Positions 18,976-28,353 of a DNA stretch of 64,000 nt are shown piece by piece. A model generated the notes under the pieces. That model ran no database searches. It had not been told where the DNA came from and saw nothing but the letters and a program-made list of their open reading frames with translations. The DNA lies in NCBI GenBank assembly GCA_036399175.1, contig DASWNP010000046.1, positions 1 to 64,000 of the forward strand. The letters run 5' to 3'. A program made the translations under genes and the position numbers. This stretch comes from DASWNP01 sp036399175 (lineage in GTDB: Bacteria > Acidobacteriota > Blastocatellia > Pyrinomonadales > Pyrinomonadaceae). How positions within the stretch are numbered: position 1 is the stretch's first letter; every line of letters starts with the position of its first letter.

Positions 18976-21513
18976 TCAACGCGTGCGAAGAATCGAGAGG
19001 GGCTTGCGCGTGAGCACGTCGAAGCTGGAGACTGCGCCGATGATGGTGACGAGGGCGGCGGTGGCGAAGATGCCGACGAGATTGAGCGCGGGCGTGAACG
19101 TCCAGGGAATCTCGAAGACGAAGCGGGCGATGACGTAGGAGAGCGCAAGGGCGGCGAGCGAGCCGATGAGCCCGGCGACGAGGCCGAGCAGTCCGTACTC
19201 GGCGAGCATGATGGTGAGCAGCGCGCGGCGTTTTGCGCCGAGGGTTTTCAGCACGGCTGCTTCGTAGATGCGTTGAAACTTCGTCATGGCGATTGAGCCG
19301 ATAAGGATGAGCACGCCGCTCAAAAGCACGAAGCCGCCGATGAAGGAGACGGCGAGCGTGATGTTGGAGAGAATGCCCGTCACGCTTCTGACGATGTCGG
19401 CGACATCTATCACCGAGACGTTCGGATATTTGTCGATGAGCGCGCGTTGAAAGCGCGAGCGCGCGGGCTCCTGCTCGGGGCCGTTGATGGCTCCGATGAA
19501 GGTTTGCGGCGCGGCTTCGAGCGTGCCGGGACGAAAGAGGACGAGGAAGCCCGTGCGCGAGTTGCGCCAATCGACGCGGCGGATGCTCGTCACGCGTGCG
19601 TTTATCTTCCTGCCGAGGATGTCGAAGGTAATCGTGCCGCCGAGGTCGAGCCCCGAGAGGCCGCGCATGCCCTCTTCGATGGAGACTTCGGGCTCGGAGG
19701 AAGGCGTCGCCTCCCAGAATTTTCCATCGACGATAGTCTCGTTCGATTCGAGTTGCGGGCGGTATGTGACGACGTACTCGCGCCCGAGCATCCCGCGCTC
19801 GCGCCTTTGCTCCCTCTGTTCCAAATCGACTTCACGACCGTCGATGGCGTAGATGCGCATGCGCACGGTCGGAATCAACTGCGGGCGCACGCCCGTCGCC
19901 TCTTCTATCAACTCAGCGACGCCCTGCTCCTGATCTTTCTGGATGTCGATGAGGAACATGTTCGGTATCTGGCCGCGCCGCGTCAGGTCGAACTCTTCGA
20001 GCAGGTTCGACTGAAGCGCCTGCACGGTCAAAACGAGAAACGCGCCGAGGCCGACGGCGAGCACGATGACGCGCGTCTGGTTGCCCGGACGATAGAGGCT
20101 GTTGACGGCCTGACGCAGCGCGAACGAGCGTATGTGCCGCGCGCGGCGCACGACTAAAATCAGAAGCAACGCGGCCAGATAGAGCACGCCCGCCGTCGCC
20201 GCCAAGCCCGCGAGAAAAAATGCGCCGACCTTGAGCGAGCCGGCCTGCCACGTCGAAAGCAGCAGCAGCCCGCAAACGACGAGCGCCGCCGTCAACGCGC
20301 GCAAAAAGTCGAAGCGCAGACGCTTCGAGTCTCCGGCGACGCCCGTCTCTTCGCGCAGAAGCATCGCGGGCTTGATGTGGCGTATGCGCAAGAGGGGCAG
20401 CGCCGAGAAAAGAATCGAGATGAGCAAGCCTAAGCCCATCCCCTGCGCCACCGCGCCCGGCGAAAGCTCGTAGCTCATCTGCGGCGGCAGGCTCTCGGAA
20501 AAATATTTCTGGACGAAGACGAGCGCCGCCTTCGCCAGCGCCGCGCCGAGCAGACTCCCCGCGAGCCCCAGCGCGAGCACCTGCGCGAGATAGGCCGCGA
20601 AAATCTTTCGTCCCGTACCGCCGACGCACTTGAGGACGGCGATGGCCTTGCGCTTCTGTTCGATGAAGACGCGCGTCACGCTGGAAACTCCGATGCCGCC
20701 GAGGACGAGCACGACCAACCCCGTCAGCGAGAGATAATTCTCCGCGCGCTCGAACGACTCGTTCAGATTCTCCTGCGAATCCCTGTATGAACGCACGCCG
20801 ACCAGCTTGTTCTTCAACTCATCTCGCAGCGTGCTGACGAGCCCTTCCACCTCGCCCGGCTGCGTGCGAAAGAGAATACGCCGGCGCGCGCGGCTGCCGA
20901 AGCCGGTCAGGCCGGCCGCTTCGAGCGCCCTGCGCTCAACGAGCACGCGCGGCCCCAGACGAAAACCCGAGCCGCCGCCCGGCTCTTTGTCAATCACGCC
21001 GCGAATCTGAAAAGTACGCTCCCCGATTCTCACCTCGTCGCCGACGCGCAGTTGTAATCGTTCGAGCAGAAGCGGCGCGACCACCGCCCCGTCGTTTGCC
21101 AGCAGAGCGAAATCGAACGGCCTGCCATCCGCCAGTCTGAACTCGCCGACCAGTGGAAACGGCGGCTCGATGCCCTTCATCTCCACCATCAGCGCGCCTT
21201 CGCGCCGCTCGTCAGCCGGACGCACCATCGTCGCCGCCTCGGTCGTCTCCGTCCTCGCTTCAATAAGCGGCTCACGCGCGATGCGATTGATAACGGCCAG
21301 CGTCTCCGGCGTCCACGGACGCGTCGAATCTACCTGCACGTCCGCCGTCAGAATCGCGCGCGCCTCGCCCGTCACCGCCGCGTCCAGATTCCGAATCGTC
21401 GAGCGCAGCGCCACGATAGACCCGACGCCTATCCCGATGCACAGAAAGAAGAACAACAAACGCTGCCACGACGAACGAAGCTCCCGCCGCGCCATGTTAA
21501 AGATGAATCTCAA
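18976..21513 (-). CDS. ybbP: ABC transporter permease, YbbP/FtsX-like
   Basis: An 845-residue membrane protein with an N-terminal transmembrane segment, a large periplasmic domain, then a central FtsX block (ENYLSLTGLVVLVLGGIGVS, FIEQKRKAIAVLKCVGGTGR), further hydrophobic helices around residues 405-470, and a second FtsX block at the C terminus (VLKTLGAKRRALLTIMLAEY). This duplicated layout is that of YbbP/MacB-related permeases that handle lipids or lipoproteins rather than importing solutes. The ATPase partner is the next gene (21621-22352), separated by a repeat. Together with tesA this reproduces the E. coli tesA-ybbA-ybbP locus. Confidence 0.93.
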   Translation of the reverse strand: MRFIFNMARRELRSSWQRLLFFFLCIGIGVGSIVALRSTIRNLDAAVTGEARAILTADVQVDSTRPWTPETLAVINRIAREPLIEARTETTEAATMVRPADERREGALMVEMKGIEPPFPLVGEFRLADGRPFDFALLANDGAVVAPLLLERLQLRVGDEVRIGERTFQIRGVIDKEPGGGSGFRLGPRVLVERRALEAAGLTGFGSRARRRILFRTQPGEVEGLVSTLRDELKNKLVGVRSYRDSQENLNESFERAENYLSLTGLVVLVLGGIGVSSVTRVFIEQKRKAIAVLKCVGGTGRKIFAAYLAQVLALGLAGSLLGAALAKAALVFVQKYFSESLPPQMSYELSPGAVAQGMGLGLLISILFSALPLLRIRHIKPAMLLREETGVAGDSKRLRFDFLRALTAALVVCGLLLLSTWQAGSLKVGAFFLAGLAATAGVLYLAALLLILVVRRARHIRSFALRQAVNSLYRPGNQTRVIVLAVGLGAFLVLTVQALQSNLLEEFDLTRRGQIPNMFLIDIQKDQEQGVAELIEEATGVRPQLIPTVRMRIYAIDGREVDLEQREQRRERGMLGREYVVTYRPQLESNETIVDGKFWEATPSSEPEVSIEEGMRGLSGLDLGGTITFDILGRKINARVTSIRRVDWRNSRTGFLVLFRPGTLEAAPQTFIGAINGPEQEPARSRFQRALIDKYPNVSVIDVADIVRSVTGILSNITLAVSFIGGFVLLSGVLILIGSIAMTKFQRIYEAAVLKTLGAKRRALLTIMLAEYGLLGLVAGLIGSLAALALSYVIARFVFEIPWTFTPALNLVGIFATAALVTIIGAVSSFDVLTRKPLSILRTR

Positions 21514-21523
21514 CGGATAACTC

Positions 21524-21662
21524 CAATCAGGAAGTCTGGAGTCTGGAGCCTAAAGTCTGGAGTCAGAACCAAAAAGCAGCAGCCCTTCTTCCGACACCAG
21601 ACTTCAGACTTCTCCTGACTTCAGGCTCCAGACTCCAGACTCCAGACTCTCGACTCCAGACT
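21524..21662. repeat. Inverted heptamer repeat, 'TCTGGAG' family
   Basis: Runs of GTCTGGA units, answered by runs of CTCCAGA units. It overlaps the 3' end of ybbA and supplies its last codons. Relatives are at 46062-46143 and 61384-61468. Confidence 0.88.
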
Positions 21663-22352
21663 TTTTTGAAGCTCGGGCGTGCCGAGAGCGTCGTCGGCGA
21701 CGACGCGGCCGTCGCGCAGGGAGATGCGGCGGTCGGCGCGTGCGGCCAGCTCGTGGTCGTGTGTGACGAGGACGAGGGTCGCGCCGCGCTGGCGATTGAG
21801 TTCGACCATGAGGTCGAAGATGTGCATGCCGCTACGGGAGTCGAGGTTGCCGGTCGGCTCGTCGGCAAGCAGAATAGAGGGGTTGTTGGCGAAGGCGCGG
21901 GCGATGGAGACGCGCTGCTGTTCGCCGCCCGAGAGCTGCGAAGGATAATGATGCGAGCGCGCCGAAAGCTCGACATCTTCGAGCAGACGCCGCGCACGCT
22001 CTCCCGCATCGCGCCCCCCCGCAATCTCCATCGGGATGAGCACGTTCTCAAAGGCCGTCAGCGACGGGATGAGGTGAAACGATTGAAAGATGAAACCTAT
22101 CTTTCGGCTGCGAAGCACGGCGAGCGAGTCTTCGCTCATCGTGTCGATGCGCTCGCCGTCGATGCGTATTTCGCCTTCGGTCGGCGCGTCGAGCCCGGCG
22201 ACGAGGCCGAGCAGAGTGGATTTGCCGCTCCCCGAAGGCCCGACGATTGAGACGAACTGCGCGTCCGGGATAGTCAAATCGAGCGCATGCAGAATCGTCA
22301 GCTTCTCTGTGCCGGACTGAACCGTTTTGGAAACCCTGTATAATTCAATCAT
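21621..22352 (-). CDS. ybbA: ABC transporter ATPase, YbbA/LolD-like
   Basis: A 243-residue ATPase: Walker A GPSGSGKSTLLGLVAGLD, Q-loop KIGFIFQSFHLIPSLTA, signature LSGGEQQRVSIARAFA, Walker B ILLADEPTGNLD, and switch His in LVLVTHDHEL. It energises the YbbP permease. The last residues (KSLESRVWSLESGA) are encoded by the inverted heptamer repeat and are not part of the usual family end. Its ATG overlaps the divergent tesA ATG in the sequence CATGA. Confidence 0.95.
   Translation of the reverse strand: MIELYRVSKTVQSGTEKLTILHALDLTIPDAQFVSIVGPSGSGKSTLLGLVAGLDAPTEGEIRIDGERIDTMSEDSLAVLRSRKIGFIFQSFHLIPSLTAFENVLIPMEIAGGRDAGERARRLLEDVELSARSHHYPSQLSGGEQQRVSIARAFANNPSILLADEPTGNLDSRSGMHIFDLMVELNRQRGATLVLVTHDHELAARADRRISLRDGRVVADDALGTPELQKSLESRVWSLESGA
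22339..22344 (+). promoter_or_regulatory. TATAAT -10 box that would give a leaderless tesA mRNA
   Basis: A perfect TATAAT ends six bases before the tesA ATG, so a standard start point would fall on or next to the A of ATG. The -35 region lies inside ybbA and is not close to consensus. Confidence 0.5.
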
Positions 22353-23058
22353 GAAATTTTTTCTCTTCGGTCTTCTAATCTACGTCTTATTCGGCCTCGC
22401 CGGATGTAGCCAATCTAACACGCCGAACGCTTCCGCGCCCGCTTCGTCTTCTGACGCCGCGCCCGCCGCTTCTGTTGCTCCGCGCGAGGGGAATCTTCCC
22501 AAGATAGTCGCTTTCGGCGACAGCCTGACCGCCGGGCTCGGCCTCTCCGCCGCCGAGAGCTACCCCGCGCTCCTGCAAAAGCGGCTCGAAGCCGACGGCT
22601 ACCGATACGAGGTCGTCAACGCCGGAGCTTCAGGCGACACTTCGGCCACCGGCCTGCGACGCATCGACTGGTCGCTCGAACAGGGCGACGTGCGCGTCGT
22701 CATCCTTGAGCTTGGAGCCAACGATTTTCTGCGCGGCCAGCCTGTCTCGGAGACGAAGAAGAACCTGAGCCGGATTATCGAGCGTGCGCAGGCGCGCGGC
22801 GCAGACGTGCTGCTAGCGGGGATGTACACGCCAACGAGCGCCGGGATGCAATACGAGCGCGAGATAAACGAGCTTTTCCAGACGCTCGCGCGCGAGCACA
22901 ACGTCGCGCTCATCCCCTTCTTCCTCGAAGGCGTCGCCGGACAGGAAAAACTAAACCAGCCCGACGGCATTCACCCCAACGCCGAAGGCACGAAGATTGT
23001 CGCCGAAACCGTCTACAAATATCTTCGTCCCCTTCTCGACAAACAGAAGAAAGATTGA
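22351..23058 (+). CDS. tesA: TesA-like SGNH/GDSL esterase lipoprotein
   Basis: A 235-residue lipoprotein: signal peptide FFLFGLLIYVLFGLAGCS with lipobox LAGC, an Ala/Ser-rich linker, then the SGNH hydrolase core. Catalytic Ser is in AFGDSLTAGLGL, block III is LGANDFLRG, and the Asp-His pair is in DGIHPNAEG. E. coli TesA is a periplasmic thioesterase and lysophospholipase; here the protein is membrane-tethered. It is divergent from ybbA, the same neighbour as in E. coli. ATG 22351 gives the proper signal peptide; an upstream in-frame start at 22327 is inside ybbA and less likely. Confidence 0.93.
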   Translation: MKFFLFGLLIYVLFGLAGCSQSNTPNASAPASSSDAAPAASVAPREGNLPKIVAFGDSLTAGLGLSAAESYPALLQKRLEADGYRYEVVNAGASGDTSATGLRRIDWSLEQGDVRVVILELGANDFLRGQPVSETKKNLSRIIERAQARGADVLLAGMYTPTSAGMQYEREINELFQTLAREHNVALIPFFLEGVAGQEKLNQPDGIHPNAEGTKIVAETVYKYLRPLLDKQKKD

Positions 23059-23143
23059 CTCATTGATTCATCGGTTCATTGATTCAATGAAGAAACGGCT
23101 TCATCGAGTTATTGAATCAATGAATCAATGAACCGATGAATCA
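23055..23143. repeat. Inverted repeat, 'CATTGATTCA' family
   Basis: TTGATTCATCGGTTCATTGATTC is answered by GAATCAATGAACCGATGAATCAA around a short loop. A related copy is at 57674-57750. Confidence 0.88.
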
Positions 23144-23145
23144 AT

Positions 23146-24318
23146 ATGAATTTGGATGTCGTCATCGTCGGCGGGGGCGCGGCGGGTCTCTTCTGCGCCG
23201 TCGAGGCCGGGAGGCGCGGAAGGCGCGTCACGGTCGTCGAACACGCGGCGAGCGTCGGCAAAAAAATTGCCATCTCCGGCGGCGGGCGCTGCAATTTCAC
23301 CAACGTCCACACCGCTCCCGATAACTTCATCTCCGCCAACCCAGACTTCGCGCGCTCGGCGCTCGCACGCTACACTCCCGAAGATTTCGTCGCCCTCGTC
23401 GAAAGCCACCGCATCCCTTTCCACGAAAAGAAGCTCGGCCAGCTCTTCTGCGACGAAAGCTCGCGCCGCATCATCGACATGCTTCTCGCGGAATGCGAGC
23501 GCGCGCGCGTCGAGATTCGCACAAGCTGTCAGGTGCGAGCGATTCGCAAAGACGAAGACGAACGCTTCCACGTCGAAACCAATCAGGGCGAGCTTGACTG
23601 CGGCTCGCTCGTCGTCGCCACAGGCGGACTCTCCATCCCCAAAATCGGCGCGACCGACTTCGGCTATCGCATCGCACGCCAGTTCGGCCTCCGCATCCAG
23701 CCCACGCGCCCCGCCCTCGTTCCCCTCACGCTCTCTCAAGCAGACCTTCAAGCCCTGCGCCCCTTAAGCGGCGTCTCCATCCCTGCTTCCGTGCGCGCAG
23801 ACGGCGCGCAGTTCGACGAAAACCTGCTCATCACTCATCGCGGCCTGAGCGGCCCCGCCATCCTCCAAATCTCCTCCTACTGGACGCGCGGCCAGCGCCT
23901 CGACATAGACCTTCTCCCCCACGCCGACGTTCAATCCCAACTCTTCGACGCACGCGATTCAAACCTCGAACTCCAAACAATCCTCAGCCGCCACCTCCCC
24001 AAACGCTTCGCCCAGACATGGTGCGACCTCTACGCCCCCTCCAAACCGCTCAAACAATTCTCCGCCCGCCAGCTCGAAGACATCGCCCGACGCCTGCACA
24101 ACTGGCGCATCGAGCCCAACGGCACGGAAGGCTTCCAAAAGGCAGAAGTCACCCTCGGCGGCATCTCCACCGACGAGCTTTCCTCCAAAACGATGGAAGC
24201 CCGACGCGTCCCCGGCCTCTACTTCATCGGCGAAGTCGTCGATGTCACAGGCCACCTCGGCGGCTACAACTTCCAATGGGCTTGGTCTTCAGGCTTCGCC
24301 GCCGGGCAGTATGTGTAG
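23146..24318 (+). CDS. HI0933/YhiN-family flavoprotein (FAD-dependent oxidoreductase)
   Basis: A 390-residue flavoprotein. The FAD-binding Rossmann motif is VVIVGGGAAGLFCAVEAG at the N terminus, followed by the family motif KKIAISGGGRCNFTN. The C-terminal flavin contact is GEVVDVTGHLGGYNFQWAWS. Length and order match the HI0933-like 'aminoacetone oxidase' group, whose natural substrate is unsettled. ATG 23146 lies three bases after the upstream repeat, so the leader is almost all repeat. Confidence 0.93.
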   Translation: MNLDVVIVGGGAAGLFCAVEAGRRGRRVTVVEHAASVGKKIAISGGGRCNFTNVHTAPDNFISANPDFARSALARYTPEDFVALVESHRIPFHEKKLGQLFCDESSRRIIDMLLAECERARVEIRTSCQVRAIRKDEDERFHVETNQGELDCGSLVVATGGLSIPKIGATDFGYRIARQFGLRIQPTRPALVPLTLSQADLQALRPLSGVSIPASVRADGAQFDENLLITHRGLSGPAILQISSYWTRGQRLDIDLLPHADVQSQLFDARDSNLELQTILSRHLPKRFAQTWCDLYAPSKPLKQFSARQLEDIARRLHNWRIEPNGTEGFQKAEVTLGGISTDELSSKTMEARRVPGLYFIGEVVDVTGHLGGYNFQWAWSSGFAAGQYV

Positions 24319-24378
24319 ACGAGATGCAGATGCCCCGAAGGCCGGAGCATGATAGACGAATTTGAACGGTCGGCCTGT

Positions 24379-25584
24379 TTAGCTAGTCGGCTTGTCGGGT
24401 AAGGGCTGCGTGGCGTAGAAGTCGCGGTAGAAGCGTTGGATGTAGTCGTAGAGCAGGTATTCGACGCGGGCGGGGTCGCTGGAGGCGACGAGCAGGCCGA
24501 CGTGGTGACGCTTGTTGAGACGCCAGATGATTTCGGGGTCGCGGTAGGCGGAGGTGTCAGGGCGTTCCTGTCGTGCGAGAGAGATGACGATGCCAGCGTA
24601 GTCGTCGCGATGCGGCGGCAGCTTATAAGTGCCGCGCTCGCCGGCCACTTCGAGCTTCGCCCATTCCGCCCAGAGGTTGATGCCGGTGGCAGCTTCGATG
24701 ACTTCGTTGATGTTTGCGCCGCCGACGCGCGAAGCGGTTTCGAGGAAGTAGAAGCGCCCGTCGTCGCGCCCGCGTATGAACTCGGTGTGGGTGACGCCTC
24801 GGACGAGGCCGAGCGTTTGCAGCAGCTCGCGGTTCAAGCCTTCGAGCGCCTGCGATTCGGCGGAGGCGCGCGAGATGGTGCGCGTCATAAAGACGCCGCC
24901 GTAGTGCGCGGTGTCCATCGGCGGCTGGCCGTACTTGTGCGTGGCGCTGAAGAGAACTTCGCGGTCGAAGATGATGGAGTCGATGTGATAGATGTCGCCG
25001 GGGATGAACTGTTCGAGCAGGTAGAAAGACTGGCGATCGCCAAGCTCTTCGAGCGCAGGCCAAAGCTCCGAGGCGGAATTAACTTTCTTGATGCCGGTGG
25101 CCGAAGCTTCGGAGCGCGGCTTGAGCAGCCAGGGCGGCGCGACGCGCTCTGTGAACTCGCGTATGCGGTCGTAGTTGAGCGCGTGCACGAACTCGGGGAC
25201 GAGGATGTTATGGTCTCTGGCCTTAACGCGCATCGCCAGCTTGTCGCGGAAGTAGCGCGCGGTGGTGTCGCCCATGCCGGCGACGCGCAGGTGCTCGCGC
25301 AGCGCGGCTGCCGTCTCTACGTCGAAGTCGTCGAGCGCGATGATGCGGTCGAACGTAAAAGAGCGCGCAAGGTAGCTCGCGCCTTTGACGATGTCGTCGC
25401 GGACGAAATCTTTCGGCATGTAGAAGATGTCTTCGAGAGATTCGCGCGGCCAGTCGGCGTCTCTGAGCGTCTCGACGGTGAGGAGAAAAACGCGGCAGCC
25501 CTGTCGCCTGCATTCGCGAATGAATTCCTGACCCTTTTCGTAAGTGGAGATGCAAAGCACTGTGACGGGACGCGACTCGGGCAC
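24379..25584 (-). CDS. ATP-grasp family protein
   Basis: A 401-residue protein with the pre-ATP-grasp domain at residues 1-120, then DKLAMRVKARDHNILVPEFV, the lysine segment PPWLLKPRSEASATGIKKV, the acidic hinge FYLLEQFIPGDIYHIDSII and the metal site FYFLETASRVGGANINEVIE. These are typical of ATP-dependent carboxylate-amine or thiol ligases. The actual substrate cannot be predicted, and it stands alone rather than in a biosynthetic cluster. Confidence 0.9.
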   Translation of the reverse strand: MPESRPVTVLCISTYEKGQEFIRECRRQGCRVFLLTVETLRDADWPRESLEDIFYMPKDFVRDDIVKGASYLARSFTFDRIIALDDFDVETAAALREHLRVAGMGDTTARYFRDKLAMRVKARDHNILVPEFVHALNYDRIREFTERVAPPWLLKPRSEASATGIKKVNSASELWPALEELGDRQSFYLLEQFIPGDIYHIDSIIFDREVLFSATHKYGQPPMDTAHYGGVFMTRTISRASAESQALEGLNRELLQTLGLVRGVTHTEFIRGRDDGRFYFLETASRVGGANINEVIEAATGINLWAEWAKLEVAGERGTYKLPPHRDDYAGIVISLARQERPDTSAYRDPEIIWRLNKRHHVGLLVASSDPARVEYLLYDYIQRFYRDFYATQPLPDKPTS

Positions 25585-25748
25585 GGATTAGGTATCTCCT
25601 CAGACAGACGAGAATGTTCGTGGAACGAAAGACAGCGAAAGCTTGACGGACATCATAACCCAACTCGGCGGCGCAAAACTATTCGACCCCGGCGAAGAAA
25701 TCTGCTAGCTTTCCCGTCGGCTCCCGCCTGACCGAAACAACTGCCGAT

Positions 25749-26657
25749 ATGGAAATCTCTATCCCGACTCCGCCCGACTTCAGCCTCCGTCGAACACTCG
25801 CCAGTCACGGTTGGTCTGAGCTGCTCCCCTTCGAGTTCGACCAGACGACGTGGACGCTCCTGCGCGTGCTCACGCCCGGCGGCGACGCCGACGCCGCGCC
25901 GCTCGCCGTCACCATCTACGGCCGGAACGGCGAGCTGATGGCTAGCACGCGCCGCAAGCTCGGCGCACGCGCGACGGCTCAAGTCGTCCGCGACGTGCGG
26001 CACATGCTCCGGCTCGACGAAGACCTGAGCGAGTTCTACGCAGCCGTCACACGAGACCCGAAGTTCGAGTGGATTGTGCGCGCGGGCGCGGGGCGTTTGC
26101 TCCGTTCGCCGACCGTCTACGAGGATTTGGTCAAAAGCATCTGCACGACCAACTGCTCCTGGGCGCTGACGAAGAAGATGGTCGAAGGGCTCGTCAAAAA
26201 TCTTGGACGCGAGGCCGAAGACGGGCGGCGCGACTTCCCGACGCCGCAGGCGATGGCCGATGCTCCCGCCGATTTTTACCGCGAAGAGGTTCGCGCGGGC
26301 TATCGCGCGCCCTACCTGAAAGAGCTTGCCGAGCGCGTCGCTTCAGGCGAGATGGACGTTGAAAGCTGGCTCACGAGCGAGCTTGAGACCGACGCTCTCA
26401 AACGCGAGATGAAGCGCGTCAAAGGCGTCGGCGACTATGCTGCCGAGAACCTGCTCAAGCTCGTCGGTCGCTACGACGTGCTCGCCCTCGATTCCTGGGT
26501 GCGCGCCAAGTTCTCCCGCACACACAACAAAGGCCGCACCACACCCGACGCCAAAATCGCCCGCCACTACTCCCGCTTCAAATCCTTTCGCGGCCTCGCC
26601 CTCTGGTGCGACATGACGCAGGACTGGATGGAAGATGAAATGATGAATGCGGAATGA
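25749..26657 (+). CDS. HhH-GPD DNA glycosylase (AlkA/OGG-like)
   Basis: A 302-residue protein. The helix-hairpin-helix is MKRVKGVGDYAAENLLKLV, followed by the catalytic Asp region DVLALDSWVRAKF. The N-terminal region (FEFDQTTWTLLRVLTPGGDA) resembles the AlkA/OGG1 accessory beta domain. It has no iron-sulfur cysteines. It acts on alkylated or oxidised bases in base-excision repair. The last residues (MEDEMMNAE) are read from the ATGATGAATG repeat that follows, so the natural C terminus has been extended or replaced. Confidence 0.9.
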   Translation: MEISIPTPPDFSLRRTLASHGWSELLPFEFDQTTWTLLRVLTPGGDADAAPLAVTIYGRNGELMASTRRKLGARATAQVVRDVRHMLRLDEDLSEFYAAVTRDPKFEWIVRAGAGRLLRSPTVYEDLVKSICTTNCSWALTKKMVEGLVKNLGREAEDGRRDFPTPQAMADAPADFYREEVRAGYRAPYLKELAERVASGEMDVESWLTSELETDALKREMKRVKGVGDYAAENLLKLVGRYDVLALDSWVRAKFSRTHNKGRTTPDAKIARHYSRFKSFRGLALWCDMTQDWMEDEMMNAE

Positions 26658-26729
26658 TGAATGATGAATGAAAACCAAAAGCCTTTTGTCTTGTAATTCA
26701 TCATTCCGCATTCCGCATTCATCATTTCA
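26637..26729. repeat. Inverted repeat, 'ATGATGAATG' family
   Basis: ATGAATGCGGAATGATGAATG units are answered by CATCATTCCGCATTCCGCATTC. It supplies the last codons of the glycosylase gene and the stop codon of the convergent nth gene. Confidence 0.85.
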
Positions 26730-27366
26730 GCAGTGATGACGGGCAGAGCGGTTCGAGGACGCATTCGGCGCAGAGGGGCGTGCGGGCTTTGCAGGTCTGG
26801 CGTCCGTGAAAGATGAGCAGGTGAGAAAAGTTTATCCAGTCGCGTTTGGGGACGAGTTCGATTAAGTCCTGTTCGATTTTTTCGGGCTGTATCTGGGCGC
26901 TGAGGCCGAGGCGGGCGGAGACGCGCGCGACGTGTGTATCGACGACGACGCCGGAGGCGATTTGAAAGGCGTTGCCGAGGACGACGTTAGCGGTCTTGCG
27001 TGCGACGCCGGGCAGAGCGAGCAGTTCTTCGAGAGAAGCGGGTACTTGCCCGCCGTGCTCTTCGGCGATGATGCGGCACGCGCCCTGTATGGCTCTCGCC
27101 TTGTTGCGGAAGAAGCCTGTCGAGCGGATGTCCGCTTCAAGCTCGCTCTGCTCGACGCTCGTGTAGTCTTCGGCGCGGCGGTACTTACGGAAAAGCTCGG
27201 CGGTGACGAGGTTGACGCGCTCGTCCGTACACTGCGCCGAAAGAATCGTAGCGACGAGCAGCTCAAGCGGGTTCGAGTAATCCAGCGAGCAGCGCGCATC
27301 CGGGTATCGCTTTTCGAGCAGCCGGATGATGCGGCGCGTGCGCTCCTTCTCTGCGGGGCTTGCCAA
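26722..27366 (-). CDS. nth: Endonuclease III (DNA glycosylase/AP lyase)
   Basis: About 214 residues, matching the family length, from a TTG at 27366 preceded by GGAAGAGG. The open frame runs on to 27630, but that N-terminal part does not resemble Nth. Landmarks are LLVATILSAQCTDERVN, the HhH LLALPGVARKTANVVLGN with the catalytic Lys, VVVDTHVARVSARLG with the catalytic Asp, and the C-terminal 4Fe-4S ligands CKARTPLCAECVLEPLC. It repairs oxidised pyrimidines. It is convergent with the AlkA-like gene. Confidence 0.95.
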   Translation of the reverse strand: MASPAEKERTRRIIRLLEKRYPDARCSLDYSNPLELLVATILSAQCTDERVNLVTAELFRKYRRAEDYTSVEQSELEADIRSTGFFRNKARAIQGACRIIAEEHGGQVPASLEELLALPGVARKTANVVLGNAFQIASGVVVDTHVARVSARLGLSAQIQPEKIEQDLIELVPKRDWINFSHLLIFHGRQTCKARTPLCAECVLEPLCPSSLLK

Positions 27367-27655
27367 TGTGTGTGCCTCTTCCGTGTTCGACTTCAGACAC
27401 GCGCGGCGGGCGAGTCTGAAGTTTTCCGAGATGTCACTACCGCAAACGATGATAAAGGCAGTCGTGACGAGACGTGAAGTTGTAAATGATTTTTTACAAA
27501 GAGACTCTTCCGAGCCCGAGCTTGCGGGTGCTATGCTGCACGGCGCGTCTTCGAGGGCAACCTGAGTTGTAAATTTTCGGAACTTTCCTTCCCTGTTCAA
27601 ATCTAAACAAGAAGTTGTCTGTGCATGCAAGCCTTAAATCGTGTCGTAAGGAGAG

Positions 27656-28348
27656 ATGATGACGGACGAACGCGACGATAAAGCGACGAAGGCCGGTGCG
27701 CCTGTCGATGAGAGCCGCCGGAGGTTTATCAAGGGGGTCGGAGTGGTCGGCGCGGGCGCGGCGATAGCCGACCAGTTCCTTCTGCGCGCGGAAGCCGAGC
27801 AACGCGGCTCGGAGGCGGGCGCGACGGCGGGCACGACTGAAGTCGTGCTGAACGTGAACGGCGCGCGGCGCACGGCGCGCGTCGAGCCGAGGACGACGCT
27901 TCTGAACGCTCTGCGCAATCACGTCGAGCCGCAGGTGACGGGGCCGAAGCTGGTCTGCGATCAGGGAACGTGCGGCGCGTGCACGGTGCTGCTGGACGAC
28001 AGACCCGTCTATTCATGTCTCGTGCTGGCCGTCGATGCGCAGAACCGGCGCATCACGACGGTCGAGGGCTTGGGCACGCCCGACCGGATGAACGAAGTGC
28101 AGGCCGCCTTCGTCACGGCTGACGCGACGATGTGCGGCTTCTGCACGCCGGGCTTCGTGACGACCATCTCGGCTTATCTGAAGCGGAATCCGAACCCGTC
28201 GATTGAAGAGGTGCGCGAGGCGTGCAAGGGCAACTTCTGCCGGTGCGGGACGTATCCGCACGTCTTCGAGGCCGCGCTCGCGGCGGCGAAGCAGATTGCG
28301 CAGAACGGACGGGCGGCGACGGCGACGAGCGCGGAAAGCGAGGGCTGA
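27656..28348 (+). CDS. Molybdenum hydroxylase small subunit, 2Fe-2S, Tat-exported (YagT/PaoA-like)
   Basis: A 230-residue protein with a twin-arginine signal (SRRRFIKGVGVVGAGAAIA), a plant-type ferredoxin domain with CDQGTCGACTVLLDDRPVYSC, and a helical second cluster domain with CGFCTPGF and KGNFCRCGTYP. This is the electron-transfer subunit of xanthine dehydrogenase-family enzymes. The Tat signal and the order small-large-medium subunit point to the periplasmic aldehyde oxidoreductase type. It starts the three-gene operon. Confidence 0.93.
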   Translation: MMTDERDDKATKAGAPVDESRRRFIKGVGVVGAGAAIADQFLLRAEAEQRGSEAGATAGTTEVVLNVNGARRTARVEPRTTLLNALRNHVEPQVTGPKLVCDQGTCGACTVLLDDRPVYSCLVLAVDAQNRRITTVEGLGTPDRMNEVQAAFVTADATMCGFCTPGFVTTISAYLKRNPNPSIEEVREACKGNFCRCGTYPHVFEAALAAAKQIAQNGRAATATSAESEG

Positions 28349-28353
28349 AGAGT

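Noticed and set aside
24436..25731. 431-codon open frame on the + strand opposite the ATP-grasp gene
   Set aside because: Composition is Val/Ala/Asp/Arg-rich without motifs; the leftward frame has the complete ATP-grasp signature.
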